Assembly: GCA_964445985.1 (NCBI GenBank)
Contig: CAYUMU010000041.1
Span: 1 to 55,417, forward strand
Direction: 5' to 3'
DNA length: 55,417 nt
Source of the DNA: CAYUMU01 sp964445985
GTDB lineage: Bacteria; Planctomycetota; Planctomycetia; Pirellulales; S012-138
Position numbers and translations under genes: made by a program. Positions 34,470-44,060 of the stretch are shown here, piece by piece (the first letter of the stretch is position 1; every line of letters starts with the position of its first letter). The notes beneath the pieces are model-generated. The model was not told the origin of the DNA, did not search any database, and was given only the letters and a program-made list of their open reading frames with translations.

Positions 34470-35475
34470 CACTCGGCTTGGCAAGCAGGTAGCGCGGGCC
34501 GCCTTCGGCGCCGCCCTGCTCGGCATGTCGTGGCTGCCTGCGGCCAAGGGCGTGGAGTATGCTCCTTACCAAGGCGCGCGGGGCGCCAGCCAACGTAGCG
34601 CCAGTCAGGATCATGCCGAACCGGCCTTGTTTACCACCGCTGCCGACGCCCCCAGCGAAGGCAGCCGCCTGCGGATTCGCCGGGTAAACCACCAAGGCGA
34701 GGGCTTGCAACTCACAACGCCCACCGGCGGCTGGGAAGAAGTGAAGGCGCCGCCAGCCAGGTATGGCGAGGAATCGCAACCGCCCCGCTATCCGGATCAT
34801 TCCGCCGAAAACAGCGGCCCTCGGGGATTGTTCGGCTCTGGGGCCAACACCGACAGCTTTCCGGACCAGCGGCCCATTCCGGTGCGGCAGCCCATGCCGA
34901 TGCCCAACGATCGCGGACTGCCCATGCCCGGCGGATTGCCTTCGCCCATGGGGCCGCGCCCGCTGCCGGGCGACAACTTTGGCGGAACTCCCGGCCCCCT
35001 GAACTGCGACGACCTGAATCGATTTTTCGATCCCACGCCCTTCGCAGGCATCAACATCAATATCTCGGTGGAGCCGGGCGAGAGCCGTCCGCCGGAATGC
35101 CCTTTGCCCGAGAGCGTGATTTTCCCGAATCACCCCATCGACGTCTACTCGCGTCACTGGTCCTGCCTGACCTATAGCTGGAAGGCCTCGGCCCTGTGCC
35201 ACAAGCCGCTGTACTTTGAAGAGATGGCCGCCGAACGCTACGGGCATAGCTGGGGCTACGCTCAGCCAGTGGTCTCGGGGGCGCACTTCTTCGGCTCCAT
35301 CTTGTTGCTGCCCTACCAGATGGGGGTTCATCCGCCCGGCGAGTGCATCTATCCGCTGGGCTACTACCGGCCTGGCGATTGTGCTCCCAAGATCTGGTAT
35401 CAGGCTCCTTTGAGCATCCGTGGGGCGCTGTCGCAAGCGGCCGCGGTCACGGGACTGGTATACGTGCTGCCGTAA
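34453..35475 (+). CDS. Secreted protein with a conserved planctomycete-type C-terminal domain
   Basis: The protein has 340 residues from GTG 34453, which overlaps the guaB end; GGAG lies just upstream. A signal peptide covers about residues 1-33. Residues 60-210 are Pro/Gly/Ser-rich and probably disordered. The C-terminal domain (about 225-340) has a dense, conserved-looking pattern: HWSCLTYSWKASALCHKPLY, FEEMAAERYGHSWGYAQP, PYQMGVHPPGECIYPLGYYR and PGDCAPKIWY, with at least four Cys. I recognise this layout from planctomycete genomes but know no function. Overlap with guaB suggests co-transcription, probably incidental. A terminator follows. Confidence 0.78.
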   Translation: METANNTRLGKQVARAAFGAALLGMSWLPAAKGVEYAPYQGARGASQRSASQDHAEPALFTTAADAPSEGSRLRIRRVNHQGEGLQLTTPTGGWEEVKAPPARYGEESQPPRYPDHSAENSGPRGLFGSGANTDSFPDQRPIPVRQPMPMPNDRGLPMPGGLPSPMGPRPLPGDNFGGTPGPLNCDDLNRFFDPTPFAGININISVEPGESRPPECPLPESVIFPNHPIDVYSRHWSCLTYSWKASALCHKPLYFEEMAAERYGHSWGYAQPVVSGAHFFGSILLLPYQMGVHPPGECIYPLGYYRPGDCAPKIWYQAPLSIRGALSQAAAVTGLVYVLP

Positions 35476-35525
35476 CGGCGAGCCAAGATTTGGTTGTCGC
35501 CAATATAGGCCGAATGATGCAATCA

Positions 35526-35567
35526 ACCCTCCTCGACGTGCCACGGCATGGCGGGGAGGGTTTTTTG
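35526..35567 (+). terminator. Intrinsic terminator
   Basis: AACCCTCC (35526-35533) pairs with GGAGGGTT (35556-35563) and a T6 run overlaps its end; an inner TGCCA/TGGC pair may extend it. It ends the transcript of the secreted protein gene. Confidence 0.75.
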
Positions 35568-35874
35568 TTGCGCGGCTGGGTGTACTTGCGCCGCTCGGCA
35601 AATAAAAAAATGCAAATTAAAATTGAAATTCTTAATACTGCCATGACCACCCTCCGGTACATCTCCATTGGGGGCGTACCGGAAGTCGCAGGAAACAGGG
35701 CGGTTTGCTGGGAATCCCACGACTTCGAAGAGCAATCTGCGTTCCCTCTCGCGGGGGGGGGCGATCACCTGGCATTGTCGCGCGCTAGTGCCTGCTTGTA
35801 AAGCAAGTTCCAGGGGCTCTCCCTAATGTAGGGGGTTCCCTCAGGTTTTCTCTTGGCTGGTGGTGGGGCAACAG

Positions 35875-35922
35875 AAAACGCCCGCTTCGCAAGCTGCAAA
35901 ATCAGCCTGCCAAGACGGGCGT
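35875..35922 (-). terminator. Intrinsic terminator of the 108-aa protein gene
   Basis: Read on the minus strand, ACGCCCG (35922-35916) pairs with CGGGCGT (35884-35878) and is followed by TTTT. It lies about 40 bases downstream of the minus-strand gene stop at 35959. Confidence 0.65.
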
Positions 35923-35958
35923 GTGCGTCGGGTCGCAAAACTGGGGCGGGCGAGCGGC

Positions 35959-36285
35959 CTAGATGGCAGCCACCGGTTGGCGATGGGGCTTGGGCATGGC
36001 AGCCGCGGCCAACTCGGCGCCGTGGTCATCGACCGCGCGCGCCACCAGGTTCTGAGCCGTGTTGAAAACTTGATCGGCGGTCGAACCTTGGCAAACGCCT
36101 ACATGCTTTGCCTTGGGCGACAGGCGGGTGACCCGAGCCTCGTAGGGCAGACTGCCCGATAGCAGCGATTCGCCGAGTTCGACGGAATAGACTTCACCAG
36201 CCTTGGTTCGCAGTACAAAGGTTTCCGTTAGTTTGCAGGCGCTTTCCAGGTCGGAAATCAGGTGCGTGAGAATGTGCCGAGCCAT
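35959..36285 (-). CDS. Small orphan protein, 108 aa
   Basis: I do not recognise this protein. It starts at ATG 36285 with AAAAAAGGAG 6 bases upstream, an excellent ribosome binding site, and ends at a good terminator, so the gene is well defined. The N-terminal half is helix then strand (ILTHLISDLESACKLTETFV, then LRTKAGEVYSVELGESLLSG). The middle has strands ARVTRLSPKAKHVGVCQGS, and the C-terminus is helical with VFNTAQNLVARAVDDHGAEL and a Pro/His tail. There is no signal peptide. One Cys is present. It stands alone in nearly 1.5 kb of otherwise gene-poor DNA. Confidence 0.72.
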   Translation of the reverse strand: MARHILTHLISDLESACKLTETFVLRTKAGEVYSVELGESLLSGSLPYEARVTRLSPKAKHVGVCQGSTADQVFNTAQNLVARAVDDHGAELAAAAMPKPHRQPVAAI

Positions 36286-37069
36286 TGCAACTCCTTTTTT
36301 GGATGGGGGGCCAAAGGTTTCAGTCGGGGGAGAGATCAGGGATCGTCGGTAAGTTATTCGTGTCGGATCATCGGGTGCGTTGTTCCGCGCGTGGCCGCTT
36401 GAGCGGGGCCTCACGAGAGGATCGGACAAAATTGTCTTTAAGGATTGGATAGCGCCCTGCCGGTATCAACGCAGTTGCGTTCACAACACGGCCTGTACCA
36501 CCTGGGCAGATCTTGATCACAAGACCGGGCGATCCATCGCACCAGAGACCGCAAAGCCGAATTGGTTCGCAGTCATGCCACGGAGAAGATGCCATCCTCA
36601 ATCGGCCGGATGGCCGCGTTTCGTGAATAAGATTTGGTTTTGATCTTATCCTCGATTTCTACGCGTAAGACCGCGGACCCGTTCACGCCGACTGCGCCTA
36701 TTTTCACGAAAAATCACGCTGTTCTTGCTAGCCATGCTACGCCTGTGCGGCTTGGATTGCCTGCGTGGTATTTCCGGCATCTCCAGGGGGCATCCGGTAT
36801 CTCCGCCCGGCGCAGGGCGCATAGATATCGAAGGCCCGCCGCGGCTGCAAGCCAGCTTCTGGCGAAAGAACACGGCCCCGCGGCGCCGGTCGGCCCTCGC
36901 CCATGCGGGTGTCCGCTCCACCATGCAATGCTGTTGACTGCAATGACAGCCGCCACCCCCTTCGCTATACTCGGGCAAAATCGTTCTTCGCACAGTCGCC
37001 TGGGCAAGGTTCTCACCCACCGCTCCGCCCCGGGCCAGCATTCGCGTCTTGAAAAGGAAAGCAGCAGTT
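36286..37069. other. Long divergent intergenic region
   Basis: These 784 bases hold the promoter of the downstream oxidoreductase (36943-36971) and no recognisable gene. Small open frames on both strands are random in composition. Confidence 0.4.
36943..36971 (+). promoter_or_regulatory. Promoter of the oxidoreductase gene
   Basis: ATGACA (36943-36948), 17-nt spacer, TATACT (36966-36971). Five of six bases match the -35 consensus. The leader to the ATG at 37070 would be about 90 bases. Confidence 0.6.
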
Positions 37070-37987
<918 letters not shown>

Positions 37988-38379
37988 GCGATCTGCCAGC
38001 AGACAGCTAACCTCGCGCGTTCAACTCAGGGCGTGTCTCGAAGACCGCCCTCACGGTGGAAGCGATTCATCCGCCGTGCCTGACAGCGGGCATCCTGCTT
38101 CCAACCGCCGCCGGAATTGCCCGAAGGCAGAACAACCATTGCTCGAGGTTCGGGTGTCGTTCCCTGCCGAATGCTTGCCTATGAAAACGAAAAAGCCCCG
38201 TCGGCGGGGCAGGAGCCAACGGGGCAAAGATCGTTAGCGGTGGGGCAGATACCGCCAACACCAATGATCTTATCACTGAAAAACCGGGAAGCAAGGCCCC
38301 CGAAAAAATTCTATAACAAATTTGCGCACCCCCCCCCAGCGATCCTCACCGTCTCGTCCTTTCGTGTCTTAACATATTC
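37988..38379. other. Convergent intergenic region
   Basis: It holds the minus-strand terminator at 38190-38210. No gene is seen; an 18-codon frame starting at 38181 overlaps the terminator and is not believable. Confidence 0.45.
38190..38210 (-). terminator. Intrinsic terminator of the HerA-like operon
   Basis: Read on the minus strand: GCCCCG, loop CCGA, CGGGGC, then TTTTT. It lies about 170 bases after the ATPase stop. Confidence 0.75.
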
Positions 38380-40953
38380 TTAACATTCCGAGAGCGTCGA
38401 CAATGGTAGATGGGCAGGAACCCACACCAGGCTGACTTTTTCCACCAGCAGATCCCCCTTGCGAGGGCCAAGACGCTCTTGTGCCAGTGCCAGTTGGTCT
38501 GGCTGAAATTGTTGAGCGATCTGGGCTAATTCGTCCCGCAGTTGTTGCTCAAGCTCGGCTTTCTGCTCGCGCAGATCGGCGAGGGCCGCTTCGGCCTTGG
38601 CCACGTCGGCCTGTTGCTGGCGGGCTTTGCCCACCCCCCGCACCGTGCGCGAGACCTTACTGGCGTTGGTGCGGCTGAAGATCTTGCGGCCGAATATCGA
38701 GCCAAAGATCGACTCGCCGAGCGAGACCGTGGTATCGAGCGAAGCTTGCTGGAACTGGCCCTGCTCACGCGTCACCCGGGCCTCGGCCGTACGGATGCGT
38801 CCGGCGAGCGTGGTGAACTTGCTGGAGTAGCGTTCCTGCAGGCGTTCTTTGGCTTCGTCTCGCTTTTCGCGGGCCAGTTGCGAGAGCCGGATGCGAAACT
38901 CGCTTTCGGTTTCCCCTGGCCGGGAGGTTTGCTCGAGGTCAGACGACCGCCAGACCGTCAACTTCTGGGTTTGGTAAAGCCAGTCTTTGCCTTGACGGAC
39001 CAGGCTGGCGTAGGTCTTGCCTCGGAGCAGTTCGGCTGGCATTTCGGAAAACTGAGCCCCCGCCTGGGGCTGTTCCGTCAGCTTCCATTTCTGGGGATCA
39101 ATCGCAACCGCCGCCTGCCAGGTGGGCGTGGGAAGTTCCGTTCCCCGGATCGGTTGCAACCAGCTTCCTGTTTGCCAGGCATCGATATCGAAAGGTGACT
39201 TCACGTAATGCAGCTTGGCCTGCATGAACAGAGCGGGGCAATAAACCAGGGGCGCCGAATTCCCTCCGGAAGTCGGGCACGCCGCGAACTGTTCGTTGGC
39301 TTCGATGGGGAGCAATGGCCGAACAACGGCCGACGTCTGAGTGGTTGCCGCCGAGGCTTCGGGAGAAGCCACGGGCGTTTCGGCGGCCCTTTCGCTGGCA
39401 GCCGAGGGCGTGTCGAACAGATCGTTTGGCAACAGCAAACCGCCCTGTGAAGCCCCCTGTGGTTTATCGCCGGACGATGCTGACGCGCCTGGTGGGATCG
39501 GGGGGACCGGCGGTTTGGTGTCGGATCGTTGTTGGGCGGCCTTGCGAGGTTCCATCAAGGCGCGAATTTGATCGCGGGTGAGCGGGCCGCGCAGATAGGA
39601 CAACACCCAGCGGGTCTGGAACACGATCGGAGCATTTTCATGCACATTGTTCATCAGGAACACACGCTGACCCAGGCCGGCCAGGGTTTGCTCCATTCGG
39701 GCTCGATCAAAGCTGGCGCCGGCTTCGGCGGAGGCCCCTTCCAGGCCTTCGAGAACTCGAGCTTTGTCGCGCTCGGTTTGCAGCCGGCCAATGAACCAGG
39801 TGCCCGTGTTGGAGAGGCCCTTGTAGTCCAGATCGACCGGGTTTTGCGTCGCCAGCACCACGCCCATTCCATAAGCCCTGGCCTGCTTGAGCAAGGTGAG
39901 CATGGGACGTTTGGAGGGCGGGTTGGCCACGGGCGGAAAGTAACCGAAGATTTCGTCCATGTAGAGCAGCGCGCGGAGGCTCGATGTGCCCCCTTGGCTG
40001 CGCACCCAGGCCAGCACTTCGCTGAGCAGCAACGTCACAAAGAACATCCGCTCGGGTTCGGAAAGGTGCGCGATGCTGATGATGCTCAGCCGCGGCTGGC
40101 CCTCGGCCGTGTATAGCAACCGCTGAATATCGAGCGCCTCGCCTTCCATCCAGCCTGCGAAAGAGGGCGAAGCCAACAGATTGTTCAGGGCCAAGGCCAG
40201 TTCGCCACGGGCCTTGCTGGGGTAGAACGATTCGAGGTCCATCACGCCCACGGTTGCGAAGGGCGGCGATTGGATGGCCCGAATCAGCCCGGCGATATCG
40301 AGACTTTCTCCCTTGCGCCAGTGGTGATCGAGCAGGTTGGAAAGCAAGATATGTTCGCGGCTGCGGACGGGATCGGCGTTAATGCCCAGCAAACCCAACA
40401 GGCCCGATACCGCGGCGGTAATGCGTTCGCGCATCAGGTCGAGATCGTCACGCACCGCTGGGGGCGGAGCGTCAAACGAGCGGAGCACGGTCAGCGGCAA
40501 ACCGGCGGTGCTGCCCGGCGTGTAGATCGCGATATCCACCGCGTCGCGAAAGCGGGCAATTCGCTCCGGCTGTTGTCCCCAATCGGCCAGGCCTTGCCGC
40601 CAGCGATCAGCGGTTTCGGCCGCGACCTCGGCGGTGGTCTTGCCGGCCTGGGCGGCGGCCGACGAATCCACCCAGGGCTCAAAATCCGCGGGGCGAAGCT
40701 CCGGAAAGGTGAGCAACAGGTTGCCGAGGTCGCCCTTGGGGTCGATGGCGATGGCCGGGATGCCGTCGATGGCGGCCTCTTCCAGCAGGGCCAGGCACAG
40801 GCCCGTCTTACCGCTGCCGGTCATGCCTACGCAAACGGCGTGCGTTGTAAGGTCTTTGGAATCGTAGAGCAGCAAGTCGTCTTGCAACTGGCGGGCCGGC
40901 AGGTCGTATTGCTTTCCCAGGTAAAAGGCGCCGAGCTGTTCAAAATCGAGCAT
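38380..40953 (-). CDS. HerA-like ATPase (DUF87/FtsK-HerA superfamily)
   Basis: The 857-aa product is an ATP-driven motor-type protein. Walker A is GMTGSGKT at residues 43-50. Walker B is RALLYMDEIFGYFP near 330, and the sensor region MGVVLATQNPVDLDYKGLSN follows, as in HerA/VirB4-type ATPases. Residues about 480-560 are Pro/Ser/Ala-rich. A segment 575-700 has strand-rich, Trp-containing sequence. Residues about 700-830 form a long coiled coil (QLAREKRDEAKERLQERYSS, then QADVAKAEAALADLREQKAE). Classic HerA works with NurA in DNA end resection, and HerA relatives occur in phage-defence systems; no nuclease gene is adjacent. ATG 40953 is chosen over an upstream frame with no coding character. 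The 161-aa gene upstream is probably co-transcribed. Confidence 0.85.
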   Translation of the reverse strand: MLDFEQLGAFYLGKQYDLPARQLQDDLLLYDSKDLTTHAVCVGMTGSGKTGLCLALLEEAAIDGIPAIAIDPKGDLGNLLLTFPELRPADFEPWVDSSAAAQAGKTTAEVAAETADRWRQGLADWGQQPERIARFRDAVDIAIYTPGSTAGLPLTVLRSFDAPPPAVRDDLDLMRERITAAVSGLLGLLGINADPVRSREHILLSNLLDHHWRKGESLDIAGLIRAIQSPPFATVGVMDLESFYPSKARGELALALNNLLASPSFAGWMEGEALDIQRLLYTAEGQPRLSIISIAHLSEPERMFFVTLLLSEVLAWVRSQGGTSSLRALLYMDEIFGYFPPVANPPSKRPMLTLLKQARAYGMGVVLATQNPVDLDYKGLSNTGTWFIGRLQTERDKARVLEGLEGASAEAGASFDRARMEQTLAGLGQRVFLMNNVHENAPIVFQTRWVLSYLRGPLTRDQIRALMEPRKAAQQRSDTKPPVPPIPPGASASSGDKPQGASQGGLLLPNDLFDTPSAASERAAETPVASPEASAATTQTSAVVRPLLPIEANEQFAACPTSGGNSAPLVYCPALFMQAKLHYVKSPFDIDAWQTGSWLQPIRGTELPTPTWQAAVAIDPQKWKLTEQPQAGAQFSEMPAELLRGKTYASLVRQGKDWLYQTQKLTVWRSSDLEQTSRPGETESEFRIRLSQLAREKRDEAKERLQERYSSKFTTLAGRIRTAEARVTREQGQFQQASLDTTVSLGESIFGSIFGRKIFSRTNASKVSRTVRGVGKARQQQADVAKAEAALADLREQKAELEQQLRDELAQIAQQFQPDQLALAQERLGPRKGDLLVEKVSLVWVPAHLPLSTLSEC

Positions 40954-41025
40954 CCGCGGAGAGCTCCGGCAGAAAACGAAGGGGGAAACGGCCCGAGGTG
41001 GCAACGCCTGAGGAATTGCGCGGCT

Positions 41026-41511
41026 CTAATTGCTGGCCGAGTACATTTCGGCGAATTCCAGAATCCAGCGGTCGATCAGTTCGAAGAAATGTTTGGGGTC
41101 GACCTGGTTGAGGTTCTCGTAGTGATTGCGATTGAAGACCTCTTTGTTGCCGATGGTGCCCTTGCCGGTGAGATCGATCACGTGGTACTTGCTGAACGGC
41201 CGAACCGTGATTTCGAGCCGGCTGTAGTCGTTGTCGCGGCGTTTGGGCCCCACCGCGCGAAGATCGTCGCGATAGCAGGCGGCCCCCCAGCCCCGTTCGC
41301 CGTAAATCGTCTCGAAGCGAAAACCGGGGAAGTGGTTCGGCAGCCGATGCACACACTGCTCAATGTACTCGGAGATTTGCAAGCGATACTGCGAGTGGAG
41401 CTTTTGGTACTCCTCTTCGGTAAGTTGCTTGGCGACTTGCTCGCGGTGTTTTTCATCGGCCCGGTTTTTCCCCCGCGCGATGGCGTTCTGAAGTTGTTCG
41501 TCGAAATTCAT
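41026..41511 (-). CDS. Conserved hypothetical protein, 161 aa, partner of the HerA-like ATPase
   Basis: I do not recognise a named family. The N-terminal 60 residues are helical and charged (QLQNAIARGKNRADEKHREQ). The middle is strand-rich: FRFETIYGERGWGAACYRDD, then YSRLEITVRPFSKYHVIDLT. The C-terminus is a helix, FFELIDRWILEFAEMYSASN. The clean composition, ATG start and position 72 bases upstream of the ATPase on the same strand suggest a functional pair. No nuclease motif (PD-ExK, HNH, GIY-YIG) is seen. Confidence 0.72.
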   Translation of the reverse strand: MNFDEQLQNAIARGKNRADEKHREQVAKQLTEEEYQKLHSQYRLQISEYIEQCVHRLPNHFPGFRFETIYGERGWGAACYRDDLRAVGPKRRDNDYSRLEITVRPFSKYHVIDLTGKGTIGNKEVFNRNHYENLNQVDPKHFFELIDRWILEFAEMYSASN

Positions 41512-41814
41512 ATGACTGTTGTGCGGTTCGAGTATTCTTTGCTAAATGCCGTGTTTGGCGGGCGTAATGATCGGAGCGAAGGTCGGGGATTCGCTAATTT
41601 GGCGACGCAGACGACAGGGCGGGAAACGCCAAACCGCCAGACCCTCTTTGCGAACGACCCTGTTCACCAAATTGTATCCCATGACGGGGGCCGGGAGAAA
41701 TGCCAACGCGAGCCGGCGATTTTGGATCAAAGGACGGAGAACACGGTGGACGCAGCCGCATGACGCGGCGATTGGGCTTGCCTGTTACCACCCGCGAACA
41801 CTGAATGAGACTGA
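41512..41814. other. Intergenic region, nothing clear
   Basis: The 303 bases upstream of the 161-aa gene must hold its promoter, but I see no strong -35/-10 pair and no repeat. Confidence 0.3.
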
Positions 41815-42213
41815 TCACATAGTCGTCGCCGCTATAGAGATGCGGAGGAATAGTGTTCCCAGCAAACCCAAACCGTGCAACAGAAAAGTAAGCACGATGG
41901 CGATCGTGACGGCGGTCCCCCACCAACCCGCGGACAGGTCCTTTCCCCTCGCATATATGAGTGCGGCCCAGGCTAGGATGTCGAGAACCATCACGGTTGC
42001 CATGAATGGCAAGAAGAGCCTCGCGGCATAACCTTCGCGCCGGAAAGTGTCGGCCATGTCCAAGTCGTGGTGATGAACGGAGAGTGCCCGCGCATAGGTA
42101 TCTTGGCGGCCGATAAAATAGAGCGCCCAGGCCGCCGCCAGCAGCACGACGGGCAGCAGTGCAAGCCACCTGGCTGGACGGTGGGATGCGGAGTTGGTTT
42201 CGAGGTTGTCCAT
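41815..42213 (-). CDS. Small membrane protein, function unknown
   Basis: The 132-aa product has three predicted membrane helices: WLALLPVVLLAAAWALYFIG (about 16-35), FLPFMATVMVLDILAWAALI (about 67-87) and WGTAVTIAIVLTFLLHGLGL (about 98-125). Between helices 1 and 2 is a hydrophilic loop with DTYARALSVHHHDLDMADTF, whose three His and several Asp could bind metal (a guess). It is 31 bases downstream of purQ on the same strand and is probably co-transcribed with it. Confidence 0.72.
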   Translation of the reverse strand: MDNLETNSASHRPARWLALLPVVLLAAAWALYFIGRQDTYARALSVHHHDLDMADTFRREGYAARLFLPFMATVMVLDILAWAALIYARGKDLSAGWWGTAVTIAIVLTFLLHGLGLLGTLFLRISIAATTM

Positions 42214-42244
42214 CGGGTTGCTTCAACCAAAATCCTCGTGGCGG

Positions 42245-43042
42245 TTAGCCAAAATATCCCACCGCATTCCTAAAGACCGCCAAGCCGTCCCCCTCTTTGG
42301 GAAGCGTGCCAGCCGCTTTCAACCGGGTCCAATGCGGGTGCTGCGTGGGGTCGATGTGGCGTTCGGGGTGTGGCATGAGCCCCAGGACCCGGCCCGTCGG
42401 GTCGCACACGCCAGCCACGTTGGCGGTGGCGCCGTTGGGATTGTGCGGATAGGGAAGTAATTCGCGAGCCGCGGTCTTCCCGCCAACCGCGTAACGCAGC
42501 GGCAGTTGGCCTGCGGCATCGAGCGCTTCCAGCACGTTGGCATCGCGGGCAATGAACCGGCCTTCGGCGTGAGCCACCGGCAAGTACAACGATTGCAGTC
42601 CCGCGAAGAACGGCGAAGGCGAATTGCCCACGGCGAGCTCCACCCAACGATCGACGTACATGCCCGAGGTGTTCCAGGTGAGCGTGGCGCGCGGTTCGCC
42701 TTCGGCGCCATCGGCGACGAGGAGCCCTGTTTTGAGCAGGACCTGAAAACCGTTGCAGATGCCGAGCACCAGTTTGTCCGCCGCAATAAATTCGGCGACC
42801 CAATCTCGCAGGTGATGGCGAATTTGATTGCCAAAAATGCGGCCCGCGGCAATATCATCGCCGTAGCTGAATCCGCCGGCGATGCACAGAATTTGAGCGT
42901 TAGCCAATCGAGCGGGCTCGGCCAGGAGTTGGTTGACGTGCATCCGCTCGGCCTGAGCCCCGGCCAGCGTCAAGGCGTAGGCCGTTTCTTCATCGCAATT
43001 GGTGCCGGGCGAACGAAGGACAAGAGCGCGGGGAGTGGCCAT
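42245..43042 (-). CDS. purQ: Phosphoribosylformylglycinamidine synthase subunit I (glutaminase)
   Basis: PurQ hydrolyses glutamine and passes ammonia to PurL in purine synthesis. The 265-aa product has a class I glutamine amidotransferase triad: nucleophile Cys96 in LGICNGFQ, plus His in MPHPERH and the following Asp/Glu region. The oxyanion and binding stretches LCIAGGFSYGDDIAAGRIF and VAHAEGRF are present. ATG 43042 gives the standard start (MATPRALVLRSPGTNCDEE). It is somewhat longer than the 225-230 aa form of Bacillus. purL and purS are not in the window. Confidence 0.95.
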   Translation of the reverse strand: MATPRALVLRSPGTNCDEETAYALTLAGAQAERMHVNQLLAEPARLANAQILCIAGGFSYGDDIAAGRIFGNQIRHHLRDWVAEFIAADKLVLGICNGFQVLLKTGLLVADGAEGEPRATLTWNTSGMYVDRWVELAVGNSPSPFFAGLQSLYLPVAHAEGRFIARDANVLEALDAAGQLPLRYAVGGKTAARELLPYPHNPNGATANVAGVCDPTGRVLGLMPHPERHIDPTQHPHWTRLKAAGTLPKEGDGLAVFRNAVGYFG

Positions 43043-43408
43043 GGGGAGTTTGGTTGAATCGTGCGAACCGGGAAATCTTGAAATCGCAATCACCGATGGA
43101 ATGCAGGCAAACCCGCACGCCATCAGTTTAACGTTTTTGGCCGCCGCTCCTATCCCCCGCCCTCAGGCCACCCGCCCTCAGGCCAGTTCTCGCCGGGAGC
43201 GGCCTCATCCTCGGGGAGACGGCGCCAACCCAGGCTGTCGTGGACCGCTTGAGGTGGCGGTGATGGCGCGAGGCGAGCTTGGTTGTGCGGCGCGGATTCA
43301 AGGGCCTCGTCGCCTTGAGAGTGCCCCATCTCATGGTGTGGAAGTGATTGCCGTTCGCTACAGTGGAATGATCCACGATTGGGGACTACCTATACGAAAG
43401 GAAATGCC
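43043..43408. other. Divergent intergenic region with a 15-bp tandem duplication
   Basis: CCCGCCCTCAGGCCA is present twice in direct tandem at 43156-43170 and 43171-43185. GTGGA-ATGA-TCCAC near 43362-43375 is a short inverted repeat upstream of dps. No gene is seen. Confidence 0.55.
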
Positions 43409-43930
43409 ATGACGCCGTCAACCACCGTTCCTCAAGAAACCCTCGTGAACCCCGCCTTGGCCACGCCGACGGATCTCTCCACCGGGGGCGTTTCGGCGAT
43501 TGCCGAAGAGCTTCGCGCCCTGCTGGCGGATGTCTTCACGCTGTATGTGAAAACCAAAAACTTTCACTGGCACATGAGCGGGCCTCACTTTCGCGACTAC
43601 CACCTGCTGCTCGACGAACAGGCCGACCAAATCTTTGCCATGACCGACGACCTCGCCGAGCGGGCGAGGAAGATTGGCGCGACTAGCTTGCGATCGATTG
43701 GCGACATCGGGCGGCGCCAGCGATTGCGGGACAACGACGAAGCCTTTGTGGCCCCCCCAAAAATGCTGGCGGAACTCGCATCCGACAACCAGCAACTCGT
43801 GCAGTTCCTCCGCGCCGCCCATGAGGTGTGCGACGAAAACCGCGACGTGGCGACCGCGAGTCTGATTGAGAACTGGATCGACGAAACCGAACGGCGAACC
43901 TGGTTTCTCTTCGAGGCTTCGCAAGCATAA
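43409..43930 (+). CDS. dps: Dps-family DNA-binding ferritin-like protein
   Basis: Dps forms a 12-subunit shell that oxidises and stores iron with hydrogen peroxide and protects DNA. The 173-aa product has the four ferroxidase ligands with exact Dps spacing: His53 (NFHWHMSG), His65, Asp80 and Glu84 (DDLAERARKIG). The core motif KTKNFHWHMSGPHFRDYHLL is typical. The 35-residue N-terminal extension is Thr/Pro-rich and lacks the Lys cluster used by E. coli Dps to bind DNA. ATG 43409 has AAAGGAAA upstream. Confidence 0.95.
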   Translation: MTPSTTVPQETLVNPALATPTDLSTGGVSAIAEELRALLADVFTLYVKTKNFHWHMSGPHFRDYHLLLDEQADQIFAMTDDLAERARKIGATSLRSIGDIGRRQRLRDNDEAFVAPPKMLAELASDNQQLVQFLRAAHEVCDENRDVATASLIENWIDETERRTWFLFEASQA

Positions 43931-43996
43931 CGAGCGCCATGGGCGACAGCCAGGGCGCCGCCAGGGGCGATTGCACCCGCTGACCTCACAACGAGA

Positions 43997-44060
43997 CATC
44001 TATTGAGGGCGTGTCCGAGCAGTAGCGCGCGCTTGCTCGGACGCCCTGACTCAATAGATG
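43997..44060. repeat. Large imperfect inverted repeat at the end of the IS66 remnant
   Basis: The left arm (43997-44021) starts CATCTATTGAG and ends TCCGAGCA; the right arm (44034-44060) is its reverse complement apart from a few bases (extra TCA and a TG shift). The spacer is a 12-nt GC-rich alternating sequence. IS66-like coding similarity stops at this element. Confidence 0.75.

Larger units (their letters stand above)
35476..35958. other. Intergenic region with two convergent terminators and an AT-rich block
   Basis: Besides the terminators listed separately, an unusually AT-rich block lies at 35597-35642. No gene is supported. Confidence 0.45.

Noticed and set aside
38181..38237. An 18-codon basic frame starting MKTKKPRRRGRS
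   Set aside because: It coincides with the GC-rich terminator stem on the other strand and has no ribosome binding site.
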